NCBI RefSeq assembly: GCF_008728515.1
Contig: NC_044976.1
Coordinates: 212,413,467 to 212,477,466 of the forward strand
Direction: 5' to 3'
Source: Papio anubis
Lineage: Eukaryota; Chordata; Mammalia; Primates; Cercopithecidae
Length of the DNA: 64,000 nucleotides
The notes below the pieces were generated by a model, which saw only the letters and a program-made list of their open reading frames with translations, was not told where the DNA came from and searched no databases. Positions within the stretch are counted from its first letter, which is position 1; every line of letters begins with the position of its first letter. This document shows positions 11,636 through 23,582 of the stretch, piece by piece. The position numbers and the translations under genes are program-made.

Positions 11636-11778
11636 AACGTTTATTATTTGAGTGATGGATACCCTAAAAACCCTGATTTCACCACTCTGCAATCTATGCA
11701 TACAACAAAATTATACTTGTACACCATACATTTATAGAAATGTAAAAATAAAAATTAAATTAAAATGTTAAAAATGTT
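11636..11778 (+). mobile_element. Short L1 3'-end fragment
   Basis: 'tttgagtgatggatacccta' followed by 'caaaattatacttgtacacc' and an A-rich end is a primate L1 3' UTR tail of about 140 bp. It interrupts the surrounding repeat. Confidence 0.75.
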
Positions 11779-11838
11779 AATTTCACCCAGAAACTCCCTC
11801 AGAAAAACATCAATATTTGGTTAGAATATTGTCTAATC

Positions 11839-12130
11839 GGCCAGGTGCGGTGGCTCATGCCTGTAATCCCAGGACTTTGGGAGGCCAAGGCAGGTGGATC
11901 ACGAGGTCAGGAGATCGAGACCATCCTGGCTAACACAGTGAAACCCTGTCTCTACCAAAAACACAAAAAAATTAGCCAAGTATGGTGGCACACACCTACA
12001 GTCCCAGCTGCTCTGGAGGCTGAGGCAGGAGAATCACTTGAACACAGAAGGTGGAGCTTGCAGTGAGCCGAGATTGCACTACTGCACTCCAGCTTGGGCA
12101 ACAGAGCAAGACTCTGTCTCAAAAAAAAAA
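11839..12130 (+). mobile_element. AluY-type
   Basis: Full Alu with 'atcacgaggtcaggagatcg' and 'ggagcttgcagtgagcc'. Flanks near 11821 and 12185 (ttaga-tattgtcta) give a target duplication, with the TA/CA tail lying inside it. Confidence 0.94.
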
Positions 12131-12143
12131 TACATATATATAT

Positions 12144-12184
<41 letters not shown>
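12131..12184 (+). repeat. (TA)n(CA)n microsatellite
   Basis: TA units to about 12146 and CA units 12151-12180, expanded from the Alu A-tail. Confidence 0.95.
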
Positions 12185-12185
<1 letters not shown>

Positions 12186-12282
12186 TAGACTATTGTCTAC
12201 CCAAATATCTGAATATTGTCTAACCAAATATCTGAGTACCCTGTGGTCCAATCAAGTTGACACATAAAATTAACAATTATAC

Positions 12283-12313
12283 TGCCTGACGTTGTTCAAT
12301 AAGTGTTTGTTGA
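12283..12313 (+). mobile_element. L2 LINE terminal fragment
   Basis: 'gcctgacgttgttcaataag' then 'tgtttgttgaaag' is the L2 terminus. It completes the L2 broken at 11292. Confidence 0.75.
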
Positions 12314-12330
12314 AAGAACAAACAAATAAG

Positions 12331-13850
12331 TAGGGAGAGAGGGCAAGATGGCCAACTAGACACAGCCAGGTGGAAGAGCTGCCACCAAGAGACTGGGTTG
12401 ACTGGTGCACTCCTAAAAGACCTTCAGAGGGAAGGCACTGAGAATGAACTGGGGGCACGGGGGAGGACACAGAAGCTGGGCTGAAGCGGGAGGAAACTGG
12501 GAACACTGCATGGGGCTACCATGCACTGGGACTCACTCCTGGCCCCCAACAACTCTGGGGGAATGAGTGAGTTGAACTGGCAAGGAGCAGCCCCCTCTCA
12601 TCACGGGCCTCTGGAATCCCGGCAGGAGAAGATCCCTGGACCACCACGGACACTCGAGTTGGCAGGGAGAGCTGCTTAGAGAAGTGGTAGGAGCAGCACA
12701 GTAGCTGAAATCGAGCCCAGAGGGTTTGCTGTGGGAGTATGTGTAGCACAACACAGCCAGGGACACCCATCTCCCTTGGCTCAATTTGCACTCATAGGAG
12801 ACTTTAACCCTAGGGGAACTGTCAGACCTGAACTCTGCATGGTGGTCTTGCATATCAAATGGGGCCAGTCTGATCTGAACCTGGCCTCCCCCAAGGTCCC
12901 GGCCTGGCCATGCCTGCTTGCAGGGCAGCCTCAGGTTCCCTGGGAACTCACATCATAACTTCTGTGCGGGCAGATCCTGCCTGTCCGGTGGACAGCTCCA
13001 CCAGGGTGGCCCCCATGGCTACTCACCAGCCCATTTCCTCCCTCCCCACACTGCAGCCTTCCCCTGGATCCATGGCAAACCCCCACATCACTTTGCCAGC
13101 ACATGCGTGCACAGGAAAGTTTTGCCTTCCTTGCCCCACCAGTGCACCTGGGTGCATGCAACCTGCCCTGCCACTGCTGCAGCAGGAGTACACTCCACCC
13201 TCACCTCCCCTAACCTGACTGCCATTGCAATTGGAGCCTTGGTGGGCACAGAGTCAGACAGCCCCACCCCCACCAGCACCCTGCCCTTCTGCAAATGCCG
13301 CCGCAGGAGCGAAACTAGACGCAGAGAACAGTGCACCCTCCCCAACCCTGAGTGACCACCCCTGCCTATGGCACACAGAGAAAACACACAGACCTGTGCC
13401 TGCCAGCACCCTGCCCCCATGCTCACACCACCACCAGCACGACCATGTGCACAGCTGCCATCAGACCCTCCCAACCCCCACAGCCATGCTGCCTCTGCCA
13501 TAGTGAATGCACCCATGGAGGCAGGCACCCTGGCAGCCACTAGCACCCTGCCAGAGCCATCAAGCATGCACCCCACCATACTGTCACTGCAGGCACATGC
13601 AACAAGGATGGATCCCATTGCTACCACATTGCAAAATGCTTTGGCTGACACCATCCATCACAGTGTAGTGCCCAGCAGTCTAGAAGTGCCTCAGCACCCC
13701 CAGTCCAGTGAATTCCTAACCTCAAGGAGCCAGAGAACAAAGTTGGGGCCTGCTACAAGTCCCTCAGAGTTAGAGCACACAGTCCAGGAGTTGGGAACTG
13801 AGCACTGGCCTTCTAAAATCTTCCAGAAATGAAGCCAGTCAGCTAAATCC
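12331..13850 (+). promoter_or_regulatory. L1 5' UTR (internal promoter region)
   Basis: This is the GC-rich leader of the L1. The phrase 'agcaccctgcc' recurs at 13275, 13405 and 13542, a spacing of about 130-137 bp, hinting at old tandem units. Because stop codons are scarce here, overlapping frames appear on both strands, including a 188-codon frame on the minus strand at 13088-13654. I regard these as compositional. Present promoter activity cannot be judged. Confidence 0.75.
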
Positions 13851-14960
13851 ACCTTATACCACAATCAAACCCTCAAGGTCCTCAAATAGGATAAAAGGGG
13901 GAAAATCCCACCCGAAGATCAGCAACTTCAAAGACTGAAGAAACATCAGCCCACAGAGATGACAAAGAATCAGTGCAGAAACCCTGACAACTAAAAAGCC
14001 AGAGTGCCGTCTTTCCTCCAAATGACCACACCATGGCTCTGGCAAGGGTCCTGAACCAGGCTGAGATGGCTGAAATGACAGAAATGTTAATAGAATTGAG
14101 CATATAGATCGGAACAGAGATCATTGAGCTTCAGGAAAATGTTGAAACCCCATCCAAGGAAGCTAAGAATCACAATAAAATGATACAAGAGCTGACAGAC
14201 AGAATTAGCCCGTATAGAAAAGAATGTAACTGACCTGATAGAGCTGAAAAACACACTACAAGAATTTCATAATGCAAACAAAGTATTAATAGCAGAACAG
14301 ACCAACCTGAGGAAAGAATCTCAGAGCTTGGAAACTGGCTTTCTGATAACATAGTCAGGAAAGAATAGAGAAAAAAGAATAAAAAGGAATGAACAAAAGC
14401 TCCAAGAAATATGGGATTATGTAAAGAGACCAAATATATGACTCATAGGTGTCCCTGAAAGAGATGGGGAGAGTGTAAGTAGCTTGGGAAACATATTTTA
14501 GGATATCATCCATAAGAACTTCCCCAAACTAGGTAGAGAGGCCAACATCCAAATTCAGGAAATGCAGAGAACCCCAGTAAGATATTTCACAAGAAGATTA
14601 TCCCCAAGATACATAATCATTAGATTCTCCAAGGTCAAAAAGAAAGAAAAAATGTTAAAGACAGAGAAAGACAGAAAGGTCAGATCACCTACAAAGAGAA
14701 GCCCATCAGACTAACAGCAGACCTCTCAGCAGAAACTCTATAAGCCAGAAAAGATTGAGGGCCAATATTCAATATTCTTAAAGAAAAGAAATGCCAACTT
14801 GGAATTTTATATTTGGTCAAACTAAGCTTCATAAGTGGAGTAATAGTGATCCTTTTCAGACAAACAAATGCCTAGGGAATTCGTTACCAGAATACCTGCC
14901 TTATAAGAGCTCTTGAAGGAAGCTCTAACTATGGAAAGACCATTACCAGCAACTATAAAA
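13850..14960 (+). pseudogene. L1 ORF1 remnant
   Basis: L1 ORF1 encodes an RNA-binding coiled-coil protein. A coiled-coil-like segment follows the ATG at 14033, with many Glu, Met and Leu residues, but stops break it within about 25 codons. The end around 14755-14910 has the known ORF1/ORF2 boundary text ('agcttcataagtggagtaat', 'gagctcttgaaggaagc'). The start codon is uncertain and no frame stays open. Confidence 0.75.
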
Positions 14961-16517
14961 ACACACTTAAATACATGACTAGTGACACTATGAAGCAACC
15001 ACATATATGAGTCTGCGTAAAAACCAGCTAACATCATAATGACAGAATCAAATCCACACATACCAATACTAACCTTGAATGTAAATGGGTAAATGTCCCA
15101 ATTAAAAGGCACAGAGTGGCAAGCTGGATAAGGAACCAAGACCCATTGATATGTGGTCTTCAAGAGACCCATCTCACATGCAGTGACACACATAGGCTCA
15201 AAGTAATGGGATGGAGAAAAATCTACCAAGCAAATGGAAAACAGAAAAAAGCAGGGGTTGCCATCGTAGTTTCCAACAAAGCAGACTTTAAACTAACAGA
15301 GATCAAAAAAGACAAAGAAGGGCAATACATAATGGTAAAGGGTTCAATTCAATAAGAAGACCTAACTATCCTAAATATAGATGCACCCAACACAGGAGCA
15401 CCCAGATTCATAAAGCAAGTTCCTATAGACCTTCAAGGAGACTTAGATTCCTACACAATTATAATGGAGGCTTTAACACCCCACTGACAGTATTAAACAG
15501 GTTATCAAAGCAGAAAATTAACAAATATATTCAGGACCTCAACTCAGCACTGGATCAAATGGACATAATAGACATCTCATCTACAGAATTTTCCACCCAA
15601 AAGCAACAGAATATACATTCTTCTCCGTGACACACATGACACGTACTCTGAAACTGACCACATATTCAGACACAGAGCACTCCTCAGCACATGCCAAAGA
15701 CCTGAAATTATAACAACCACTTTCTTAGACCACAGCGCTATCAAATTAGAAATCAAGACTAAGAAATTTGCTTAAAACCATATGATTACATGGAAATTGA
15801 ATAACTTGCTTCTGAATGACTTTTGAATAAATAATAAAATTAAGGCAGAAATCAGTAAGTTCTTTGAAACTAATGAGAACAAAGATGTAACATACCAGAA
15901 TCTCTGGGACACAGGTAAGGCAGTGTTAAAAGGGAAGTTTGTAGCACTAAATGCCCACACTTTTTTTTCTAAAAAGTTAGAAAGCTCTCAATTTAACAAC
16001 CTAACAGTACAACTAAAAGAACTAGAGAACCAAAAGCAAACCAACCCCAAAGCCAACAGAAGACAAGAAATCATCAAAATCAGAGCTGAACTGAAGGAGA
16101 CAGAGGCACAAGAAAAATGTTCAAAACATCAATGAATCCAGGAGTTGGCATTCTGAAAAAAATAAAAGAGACTACTAGCTAGACTAATAAACAAGAAAAG
16201 AGGGAAGATCCAAATAAACACAATTAGAAATGACAAAAGGGATATTATCACTAACTCCACAGAAATACAAATAATCATCAGAGAATATTATGAACACCTC
16301 TATGTACATAAACTAGAAAATCTAGAAGAAGTGGATAAATTTGTGAACACATACACACACCTTCCCTAGACTGAGCCAGGAAGAAACTGAATCCCTGAAC
16401 AGAGTAATAACGCATTTTGAAATAGAATCAGTAATAAACAGCCTACTACTCAAAAAAGCCCAGAACCAGACAAATTCACAGCTAAATTCTACCAGATGCA
16501 CAAAGAAGAGTTGGTAC

Positions 16518-16919
16518 TGTTTTTTGTTTTGTTTTGTTTTGTTGTTTTTTTGTTTTGTTTTGTTTTGTTGTTTTTTGTTTTGGTTTTTGGTTTTTTGTTT
16601 TGTTTTGTTTTGTTTGTTTGTTTTGAGACGGAGTCTCAATCTGTCACCCAGGCTGGAGTGTAGTGGCACGATCTTAGCTCACTGCAACCTCCACCTCCCA
16701 GGTTCAAGCAATTCTCCTGCTTCAGCATCCCGAGTAGCTGGGACTACAGGCATGCACCATCACACTCAGCTAATTTTTGTATTTTTAGTAGAGACGGGGT
16801 TTCGCCATGTTGGCCAGGCTGGCCAGGCCAGGAGTTAAAGAACTCCTCACCTCAGGTGATTCACCCACCTCGACCTCCAAAAGTGCTGGGATTACGGGCG
16901 TAAGACACCATTCCCAGCT
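16518..16919 (-). mobile_element. AluS with long (TTTTG)n tail, inside L1 ORF2
   Basis: The tail 16518-16623 is a T/G repeat of about 100 bp. The Alu body follows. Flanks 16508-16517 and 16920-16929 (gag-tggtac) form a target duplication with one mismatch. A rearranged patch 'ggccaggctggccaggcca' occurs near 16812. Confidence 0.94.
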
Positions 16920-18204
16920 GAGCTGGTACCACTTCTACTGAAACTATTCTTAAAAAGTTGAGGAGAAAGGATTCCTCCTTAACTCATGCTATGAGGCCAG
17001 CATCATCCTTATACCAAAACCTGACAGAGACACAACAAAAAAAGAAAATTTTAGGTCAATATCCATGATGAACACTGATGCAAAAATCCTCAACAAAATA
17101 CTGGTTAATCAAATCCAGCAGTACATTAAAAAGCTTATCCATCATGATCAAGTAGGCTTTATCCCAAGGATGCAAGGTTGGTTCAACATATGCAAATCAA
17201 TAAATATGATTCATCACATATACAGAACCAAAGACAAAAACTACATGATTATTTCAATAGATGCAGAAAAGGCGTTTCAATAAAATTCAACACTCCTTTC
17301 TGTTAAAATCTGTCAATAAACTAGGTATTGAAGTAACATACCTCAAAATAATAAGAGCCATCTATGACAAACCCACAGCCAACATCATACTAAATGGGCA
17401 AAAGCTGGGATCATTCTCCTTGAAAACCAGCACAAAACAAGGATGCACTCTCTCACCACTTCTATTCAACATGATTTTTGGAAGTCCCGGCCAGAGCAAT
17501 CAGGCAAGAAAAAGAAATAAAGGGCATCCAAATAGGAAGAGAGAAGTCAAAATATCCCTGTTTGCAGGCAACATGATCCTATATCTAGAAAACCCAATCA
17601 TCTCGGCCTAAAAGCTCCTTAAGCTGATAAACAATTTCAGCAAATTCTCAGGAGACAAAATCAATGTACAAAACTCACTAGCATTCCTATACACCAACAA
17701 CAGTTAAGCCAAGAGCCAAATCAGGAATACAATTCCATTCATAATTGCCAGCAAAGAATAAAATACCTAGGAATACAACTAACCAGGAAGGTGAAAGACA
17801 AGGAGTGATAAGGAGAACTACAAAACACTCCTCAAGGAAATAAGAGATGATACAAACAAATGAAAAAACATTCCATGCTCATGGATAGGAAGAATCAATA
17901 TCATTAAAATGGCCATACTGCCCAAAGAAATTTATAGATTCAATGTTATTTCTATCAAACTACCAATGACATTCTTCACAGAACTAGAAAAAACTATTTT
18001 AAAATTCACATGGAACCAAAAAAAAAAAAAAAGAGCTCGAATAACCAAGGCAATCCTTAGCAAGAAGAACAAAGCTGGAGGCATCATGCTACCTGACTTC
18101 AAACTATACTACAGGGGTATAGTACTCAAAACAACAGGGTACTGGTACAAAAACAGATACATAGACCAATGGAACAGAATAGCGAGTCAAGATATAAGGC
18201 TGCA

Positions 18205-18680
18205 GGCTGGGTGCAGTGGCTCACACCTGTAATCCCAGCATTTTGGGAGGCTGAGGTGGGTGGATCACCTGAGGTCGGGAGTTCAAATCCAGCCTGACCA
18301 ACATGGAGAAACCCCATCTCTACTAAAAATACAAAATTAGCTGGGTGTTGTAGTGCATACCTGTAATCCCAGCTACTCAGGAGGTTGAGGCAGGAGAATT
18401 GCTTGAAGCCAGGAGACAGAGGTTGCAGTGAGTGGAGATTGCACCATTACACTCCAGCCTGGGCAACAAGAGTGAAACTCTGTCTCAAGAAGAAGGAAAA
18501 GACAAGACAAAACAAGACAAGAGAAGAGAAGGAAAGAAAGAAAAAGAGAAAGAAAAGAAAAGAAAAAAGAGAAAGAAAGGAAGGAAGGAAGAAAGAAAAG
18601 AAAAGAAGAAAAAGAAAAGAAAAGAAAGAGGGAGAGAGGAAGGGAGACAGGGAGGGAGGGCAGGCAGGCAGGCAGGCAGC
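18205..18680 (+). mobile_element. AluS with 190-bp purine tail, inside L1 ORF2
   Basis: The Alu body runs to about 18489. It is followed by an almost pure A/G tract to 18660 and (GGCA)n to 18680. L1 text resumes at 'cacatctttatctgatc'. The junctions (aggctgca and aggcagca) resemble a short target duplication. Confidence 0.93.
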
Positions 18681-20019
18681 ACATCTTTATCTGATCTTTG
18701 ACAAAGTTGACAACAACAAGCAATGGGGAAAGGATTTCCTATTCAGTAAATGGTGCTGGGATAATTGGCTAGCCATATGGAGAAGATTAAAACTTGACCC
18801 CTTTCTTATACCATATACAAAAATCACCTCAAGATGGATCAAAGACTTAAATGTAAAATCCAAGACTACAAAAACCCTGGAAGACAACCTAGGCGATACC
18901 ATCCTGGCCATAGAAATGGGTGAAGATTTCATGACCAAGATGCTAAAAGCAACAGCAACAAAAGCAAAAATTGACAAATGGGATCTAATTAAACTAAAGA
19001 GCTTCTGCACAGCAAAAGAAACTATCAATAGGGTAAACAAACAACCTACAGAATGGGAGAAAATTTTTGCAAGCACGCATCTGACAAAGGTCTAATATCC
19101 AGCATCCATAAGGCTCTTAAACAAATTAACAAGAGAAAAACAACCCCATTAAAAAGTGGGCAAAGGACATGAACAGACACTTTTCAAAAAAGATACACAT
19201 GTGGCTAAGAAATATATGAATAAAAGCTCAACATCACTGATTATTAAAGAAATGCAAATCAAAACCACAGTGAGATACCATCTCACGCCAGTCAGAATGT
19301 CTATTATTAAAAAGTCAAAAAAAAAAAAAAAAAAAACACAGATGCTGGCAAGGTTGCAGAGAAAAAGGAATGCTTATGAACTATTGGTGGGAGTGTAAAT
19401 TAGTTTAACCACTGTGGAAAACAGTGTGGCACTTCCTCAAAGACCTAAAAACAGATTCCCCATTTGACCCAGCCATCTCATTACTGGGTATATATCCAAA
19501 GGAATATAAGTCATTCCATTATAAAGACACATGTACACATATGTTCATTGCAGCATTAATCACAATAGCAAAGACATGAAATTCACCTAAATGTCGATGG
19601 TAGACTGCATAAAGAAAATGGGGTACATATATGCCATGGAATACTATGCAGCCATAAAAAATGAGATCATGTCCTTTGCAAGAATATAAATGGAGCTGGA
19701 GGCCATTATCCTTAGCAAACTAATGCAGGAACAGAAAACCAAATGCCACATATTCTCACTTGTAAGTGGGAGCTAAATGATGAAAATACATGGACACATA
19801 GGGGAGAACAACATACACTGGGGCCTACTGGAGGGTGGAGGGTGGGAGGAGGTAGAGGATCAGGAAAAATAACTAATGGGCACTAGGATTAATACCTGGG
19901 TGATGAAATCATCTGTACAACAAACCCCCATGACACGAGTTTACCCATGTAACAAACCTACACAAGTACCAGTGAACTTAAAATAAATTTTGTTAAAAAA
20001 AGGAAGAACAAATCAATAA

Positions 20020-21060
20020 ATTCTCTGATTTTAACAGTGGTAGACCCTGTTCAGGTATACTTGAAAGTGAATGGAGTCTGTTTCCTTGTGCCTCCACACA
20101 CCCTACCCACACACACGATGCTTCCACCGAGTATCCCCAGCTGCTTGCAAACTTAGCTCTAAACCTCTGCTTGGCATCAGGGCTAAGGCCAGTCTTCTCC
20201 CAGCTTCACAACCCCTGCCTTGGCACTGTCATCATGCCACGCTCTTCCGAACATGCTCCAGAACCCGGCTTAGTTAGCGACTGCTCCTTTTGGCTCAGTA
20301 ATCCCCTGCCCACCCTAGGTAGGGCCCACAGCAATGGAGAGGAGCATGTGGAGGAAGGGCTTGGTACCTCTGAGTTTCAACAGGGGCCTTCTGCAGGGAT
20401 GGAAGGAAATCTGACAATAGAGGTTTAGAATGACTGAAAATGCCACCTCTGTGCTGTTGTGGGACTTTCAACAGCCCATCCCCACAGCCCTTCCTTGAAC
20501 CACCACCATAAGCATCTCCCTCCATGATCCATGGGTAAGGGCACATCTAGGACAGCCTCTAATTGACAGGGCAACTCTCTCCTACGATGCTTTCCAACTG
20601 ATGTGTTACCTATCAGTTCCTTTCTTCAAGCATCTATGTATACAATTCCAACTCCTCAGGCCGTGCCAGCACTGATCGAAGCACTACCGTCTAGTTATAG
20701 TAGTGACACTGGAAGAAATCAAACAGCATCTCCAGCTGCAAGATCGTAACTCTTCATAACTCCTCGGTTCGGCAGGATACAACCTATCACTGATGCAGCG
20801 GTTGGTACTTATGTGCTGAGTATTTAATTTATTAACCCACTGTGGCTGAGTGGGGAGAATGGAAGGTTCTGGGGTATGGAGAGAACTTCTTGCATGTGGT
20901 TAGTGTATCTAAGAAACATGTTGTATTGAAATAATTGGTGACTCAATAATCTTTTCACGCTTTAAATCTGAGTCCAAGGTACCCTCTGTAAGGAAGCTAA
21001 AATTCTAGGATTATGTTTCCTGATGTGGAAATACTCCTTCCTGAAGACCCTGGAATTCAC
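20020..21060. other. Unassigned sequence
   Basis: About 1 kb without a gene or clear repeat. Its position just upstream of an L2 3' end suggests that part may be diverged L2, but I cannot show it. Confidence 0.45.
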
Positions 21061-21310
21061 ACGTGACGGTTTTCTACAGAGGACACCTGTCCTTAAACCT
21101 CCTAGGAATAAAGGTCTTTGAGAACCTCCTCCTTTGTGCCTTCTACCTTTAGTAGTGCTTTATCCACACCTCCAGCACAGCATTTGCTCCGATGCTTTCT
21201 GGTGAGGTGTCCATTTCTTTGCCTTCCCTGCTAGATGACTAGCTCCTAAGAACACAGGCTATGCCTTATTAACTGTAATCTCCCAAATAAATGCCCAAGA
21301 ATTCATAACC
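21061..21310 (+). mobile_element. L2 LINE 3'-end fragment
   Basis: 'cctgctagatgactagctcc' then 'aagaacacaggctatgcct' and 'aataaatgcccaag' match the order of the L2 3' end. Confidence 0.7.
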
Positions 21311-21660
21311 AATAGCTACAGTGAATCCAGGCAATAACCATAATAAAACCGAGAAGAATCAGATTTCTTGGCCATCCAGAAAGTAGTAGAGAGTCCACTA
21401 TGTTGTTCATTCTTAGCAATAAGTAGCTATTAAGAAACCTTAGCAGTCATGTGCTAGGCAATGAATGGAAAATTAAAATAGCAATTGTCAGACACAGTGT
21501 GTTTTATGAAAAGTTGCTTCAGAACGCATTCAGGCAATTATGGGGATGGAAACACACTGGGGCAGTCACAATTTCAGTGAAGTTTTCTCCTCTGTTCCAG
21601 CCTTCCCAGTAGCAACCCTAAGCCACACATTTGAAAGGCTTACAACAATTCCTTTTCTGT
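21311..21660. other. Unassigned sequence
   Basis: About 350 bp; nothing recognised. Confidence 0.5.
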
Positions 21661-21978
21661 TTTTTTGTTTGTTTGTTTGTTTGTTTGTTTGTTTGTTTGA
21701 GATGGAGTCTCTCTCTGTCTGCCAGGCTGGAGTACAGTGGCAGGATCTCAGCTCACTGCAACCGCCACCTCCAGGGTTCAAGAAATTCTCCTGCCTCAGT
21801 CTCCCAAGTAGCTGGGATTACAGGCATTCACCACCATGCCCGGCTAATTTTTGTATTTTTAGTAGAGACGGGGTTTTGCCATGTTCGCCAGGCTGGTCTC
21901 AAACTCCTGACCTCAGGTGATCCACCTGCCTCGGCCTCCCAAAGTGCTGGGATTACAGGCTGAGCCACCGCACCCAGA
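21661..21978 (-). mobile_element. AluS with (GTTT)n tail
   Basis: The GTTT tail 21664-21700 precedes a full reverse Alu ending 'ggctgagccaccgcacccag'. Confidence 0.95.
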
Positions 21979-22147
21979 CACAACCATTTCATTATCTCTT
22001 CCCACCCTTCCCCTAACCCCCCATAACACAAAACTAATTAGAAGGTATCATCCTCACCTTAGCAACATCAGATATTGTGCAATGGTCGCAGTGTACTTTC
22101 TGGCGACTGCACTTATACCCCGCTGGGTGCAGAATGAATTCATTTTC

Positions 22148-22456
22148 TTTTTTTTTTCTTTTCTTTTTTTTTTTTGAGACGGAGTCTCGCTCTGTAGCCC
22201 AGGCTGGAGTGCAGTGGCCGGATCTCAGCTCACTGCAAGCTCCGCCTCCCGGGTTCACGCCATTCTCCTGCCTCAGCCTCCCGAGTAGCTGGGACTACAG
22301 GCGCCCGCCACCTCGCCCGGCTATTTTTTGTATTTCTTAGTAGAGACGGGGTTTCACCGTGTTAGCCAGGATGGTCTCCATCTCCTGACCTCGTGATCCG
22401 CCCATCTCGGCCTCCCAAAGTGCTGGGATTACAGGCTTGAGCCACCGCGCCCGGCC
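22148..22456 (-). mobile_element. Young AluYR-type element (Old World monkey signature)
   Basis: The sequence is close to consensus. It carries 'ggccggatctcagctcactg', 'gccacctcgcccggct' and 'ttacaggcttgagccaccg', variants that I associate with cercopithecid AluYR rather than human AluY. A perfect 14-bp target duplication (atgaattcattttc) sits at 22134-22147 and 22457-22470, consistent with recent insertion. It is the main basis for the organism call. Confidence 0.93.
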
Positions 22457-22470
22457 ATGAATTCATTTTC

Positions 22471-23582
22471 AGCCTCTCCCAGATAACTCCTGATTCGGAG
22501 CACTCTTTGTTCAGCTGCCAGAAGTAATAGTGCTTTTTATTTTAGGAATTTAAGAAGTTTCTTCTTTTAACATCCTCACATTTCACAAATAAATTGCTGA
22601 AGGCCATTTAAAAAGAATGTCCTATTTTCTCAGCTATTTATTTCCTGCAGCACCTACTTTTTCAGACCTGAAGACTTAATGGCATTCATTCATTCGATAT
22701 ACATCCAATCAAGCTCAAAATCCATGGCAGTCTTAGAAAGGTGCAATTTACCAGCCCCTATCTTGGACCTGGAGTTTACAAATATATAGAATCTTATCTT
22801 GTTAAGGCAGCTGAGGAGTTTCAAAGGAAAGGTGGAACTTGATATCTAGTCTGCATTTGTGAATCCTACCTGTAAGGACAGTCTCTCTCCCGGGTTGCTG
22901 ATAAGGCTTTGCCTTGTATTTTGATAAGAAAACGAGAGCACCGGACTTGAACATAAGGGTGATGGTGAAGACTCCTCCTCAGAAAGTCATCTTCAGCCAA
23001 GCATGCCTTCCTAAAGTTAGCCAAGGCCAAGCAAGGTACATTTCAATTTACAAAGAACGGAAGTGGACACAGTGTAAAAGAGGGTGCCTGGGAAGAACCG
23101 CCAGCCAGGTGCACATGGTGGCCCACAAGCAGATGAGAAGTCAGACTCTTCCACCTTGCTACTTGTTACTGCTCTTCAGCATCTATACACAGAAAGCGTA
23201 GAAGTCACAGATTCTTTTTAAAAACTCTGCTATTTGTTTCATGTCAGACTCCCCAGAACATTTCAGTTGAGTATGACAGCAAAACTTGCTGCTCTTTGCC
23301 TCTCCTTTAACCTCTACTCACTAGTGCTAATAAATTCAAAAATAGCCAAAAGGTGAGCTGGAAAAAGAAAATTGAGGACAAAAAAAAGAGTTCAAATCAG
23401 AATAGCTGGTTCCTCGGCCCTTGTAAAACTTATTCTCTCAATGAGTGCAGATGCCAAATGACTCTAGACTCATTAACTGATTGCACATTGCTGACATCTT
23501 CCCTTAGAAAACTCCACTGACATTTCAAATAGTGATGCCCATGAATCTGCACAGGATACTTCTTGTCTTTTCTCAAAGAAAG
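22471..23582. other. Unassigned sequence
   Basis: About 1.1 kb. A 95-codon frame at 22914-23201 resembles no protein I know. No repeat is recognised. Confidence 0.45.

Larger units (their letters stand above)
11293..12282 (+). mobile_element. Ancient interspersed repeat inserted in L2
   Basis: It begins 'ttgtattagtcaacgttgtc', continues 'gagaaacagaaccaataag', and ends 'caagttgacacataaaatta'. I recognise this arrangement as a common mammalian repeat but cannot give its family name. It separates the L2 body from the L2 tail, and it holds an L1 3' fragment and an Alu. Confidence 0.7.
15039..19776 (+). pseudogene. L1 ORF2 (endonuclease and reverse transcriptase) remnant
   Basis: The ATG at 15039 starts 'MTESNPHIPILTLNVNG', the usual ORF2 N-terminus. 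The endonuclease segment with LQETHL near 15160 is in another frame, so there is a frameshift between about 15085 and 15116. Reverse-transcriptase landmarks follow: HDQVGFIPRMQGW near 17145, motif A (SIDAEKAF, near 17260) just before a stop, and a QGC-LSPLLFN block near 17440. Motif C has FAGN where active L1 has FADD (17561-17572), so both metal-binding aspartates are lost. The C-terminal part is readable in 18690-19095. Two Alus split the frame. It ends at the TAA at 19774. Confidence 0.9.
12331..20003 (+). mobile_element. Near full-length primate L1 (L1P/L1MA-age), inactive
   Basis: The element opens 'gggagagagggcaagatggc', the usual start of a primate L1 5' UTR. It then has a GC-rich 5' UTR, ORF1, ORF2 from 15039 and a 3' UTR ending in an A-rich tail. 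Direct repeats 12314-12329 and 20004-20019 (14 of 16 bases equal) are its target-site duplication and lie at the L2 terminus. Two Alus are inserted at 16518-16919 and 18205-18680. Without them the element is about 6.8 kb, close to intact length. Stops, frameshifts and loss of the reverse-transcriptase acidic pair show that it is dead. The 3' UTR ('tgggtgatgaaatcatctgt') suggests L1PB or a relative; the subfamily is not certain. Confidence 0.93.

Noticed and set aside
12918..13832. Overlapping plus-strand frames of 92-154 codons
   Set aside because: They lie in the GC-rich L1 5' UTR, where stops are few, and show no family resemblance.
18385..19095. 236-codon frame, the longest in the window
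   Set aside because: It fuses Alu sequence, a purine tail and an L1 ORF2 C-terminal remnant. It is not a gene, although the last third is real L1 text.
12331..20003. L1 at 12331 as an active source element
   Set aside because: Stops, frameshifts, two Alu insertions and the altered motif C exclude activity.
22914..23201. 95-codon frame in unassigned DNA
   Set aside because: The composition is unremarkable and no homology is recognised. Length is within chance expectation.
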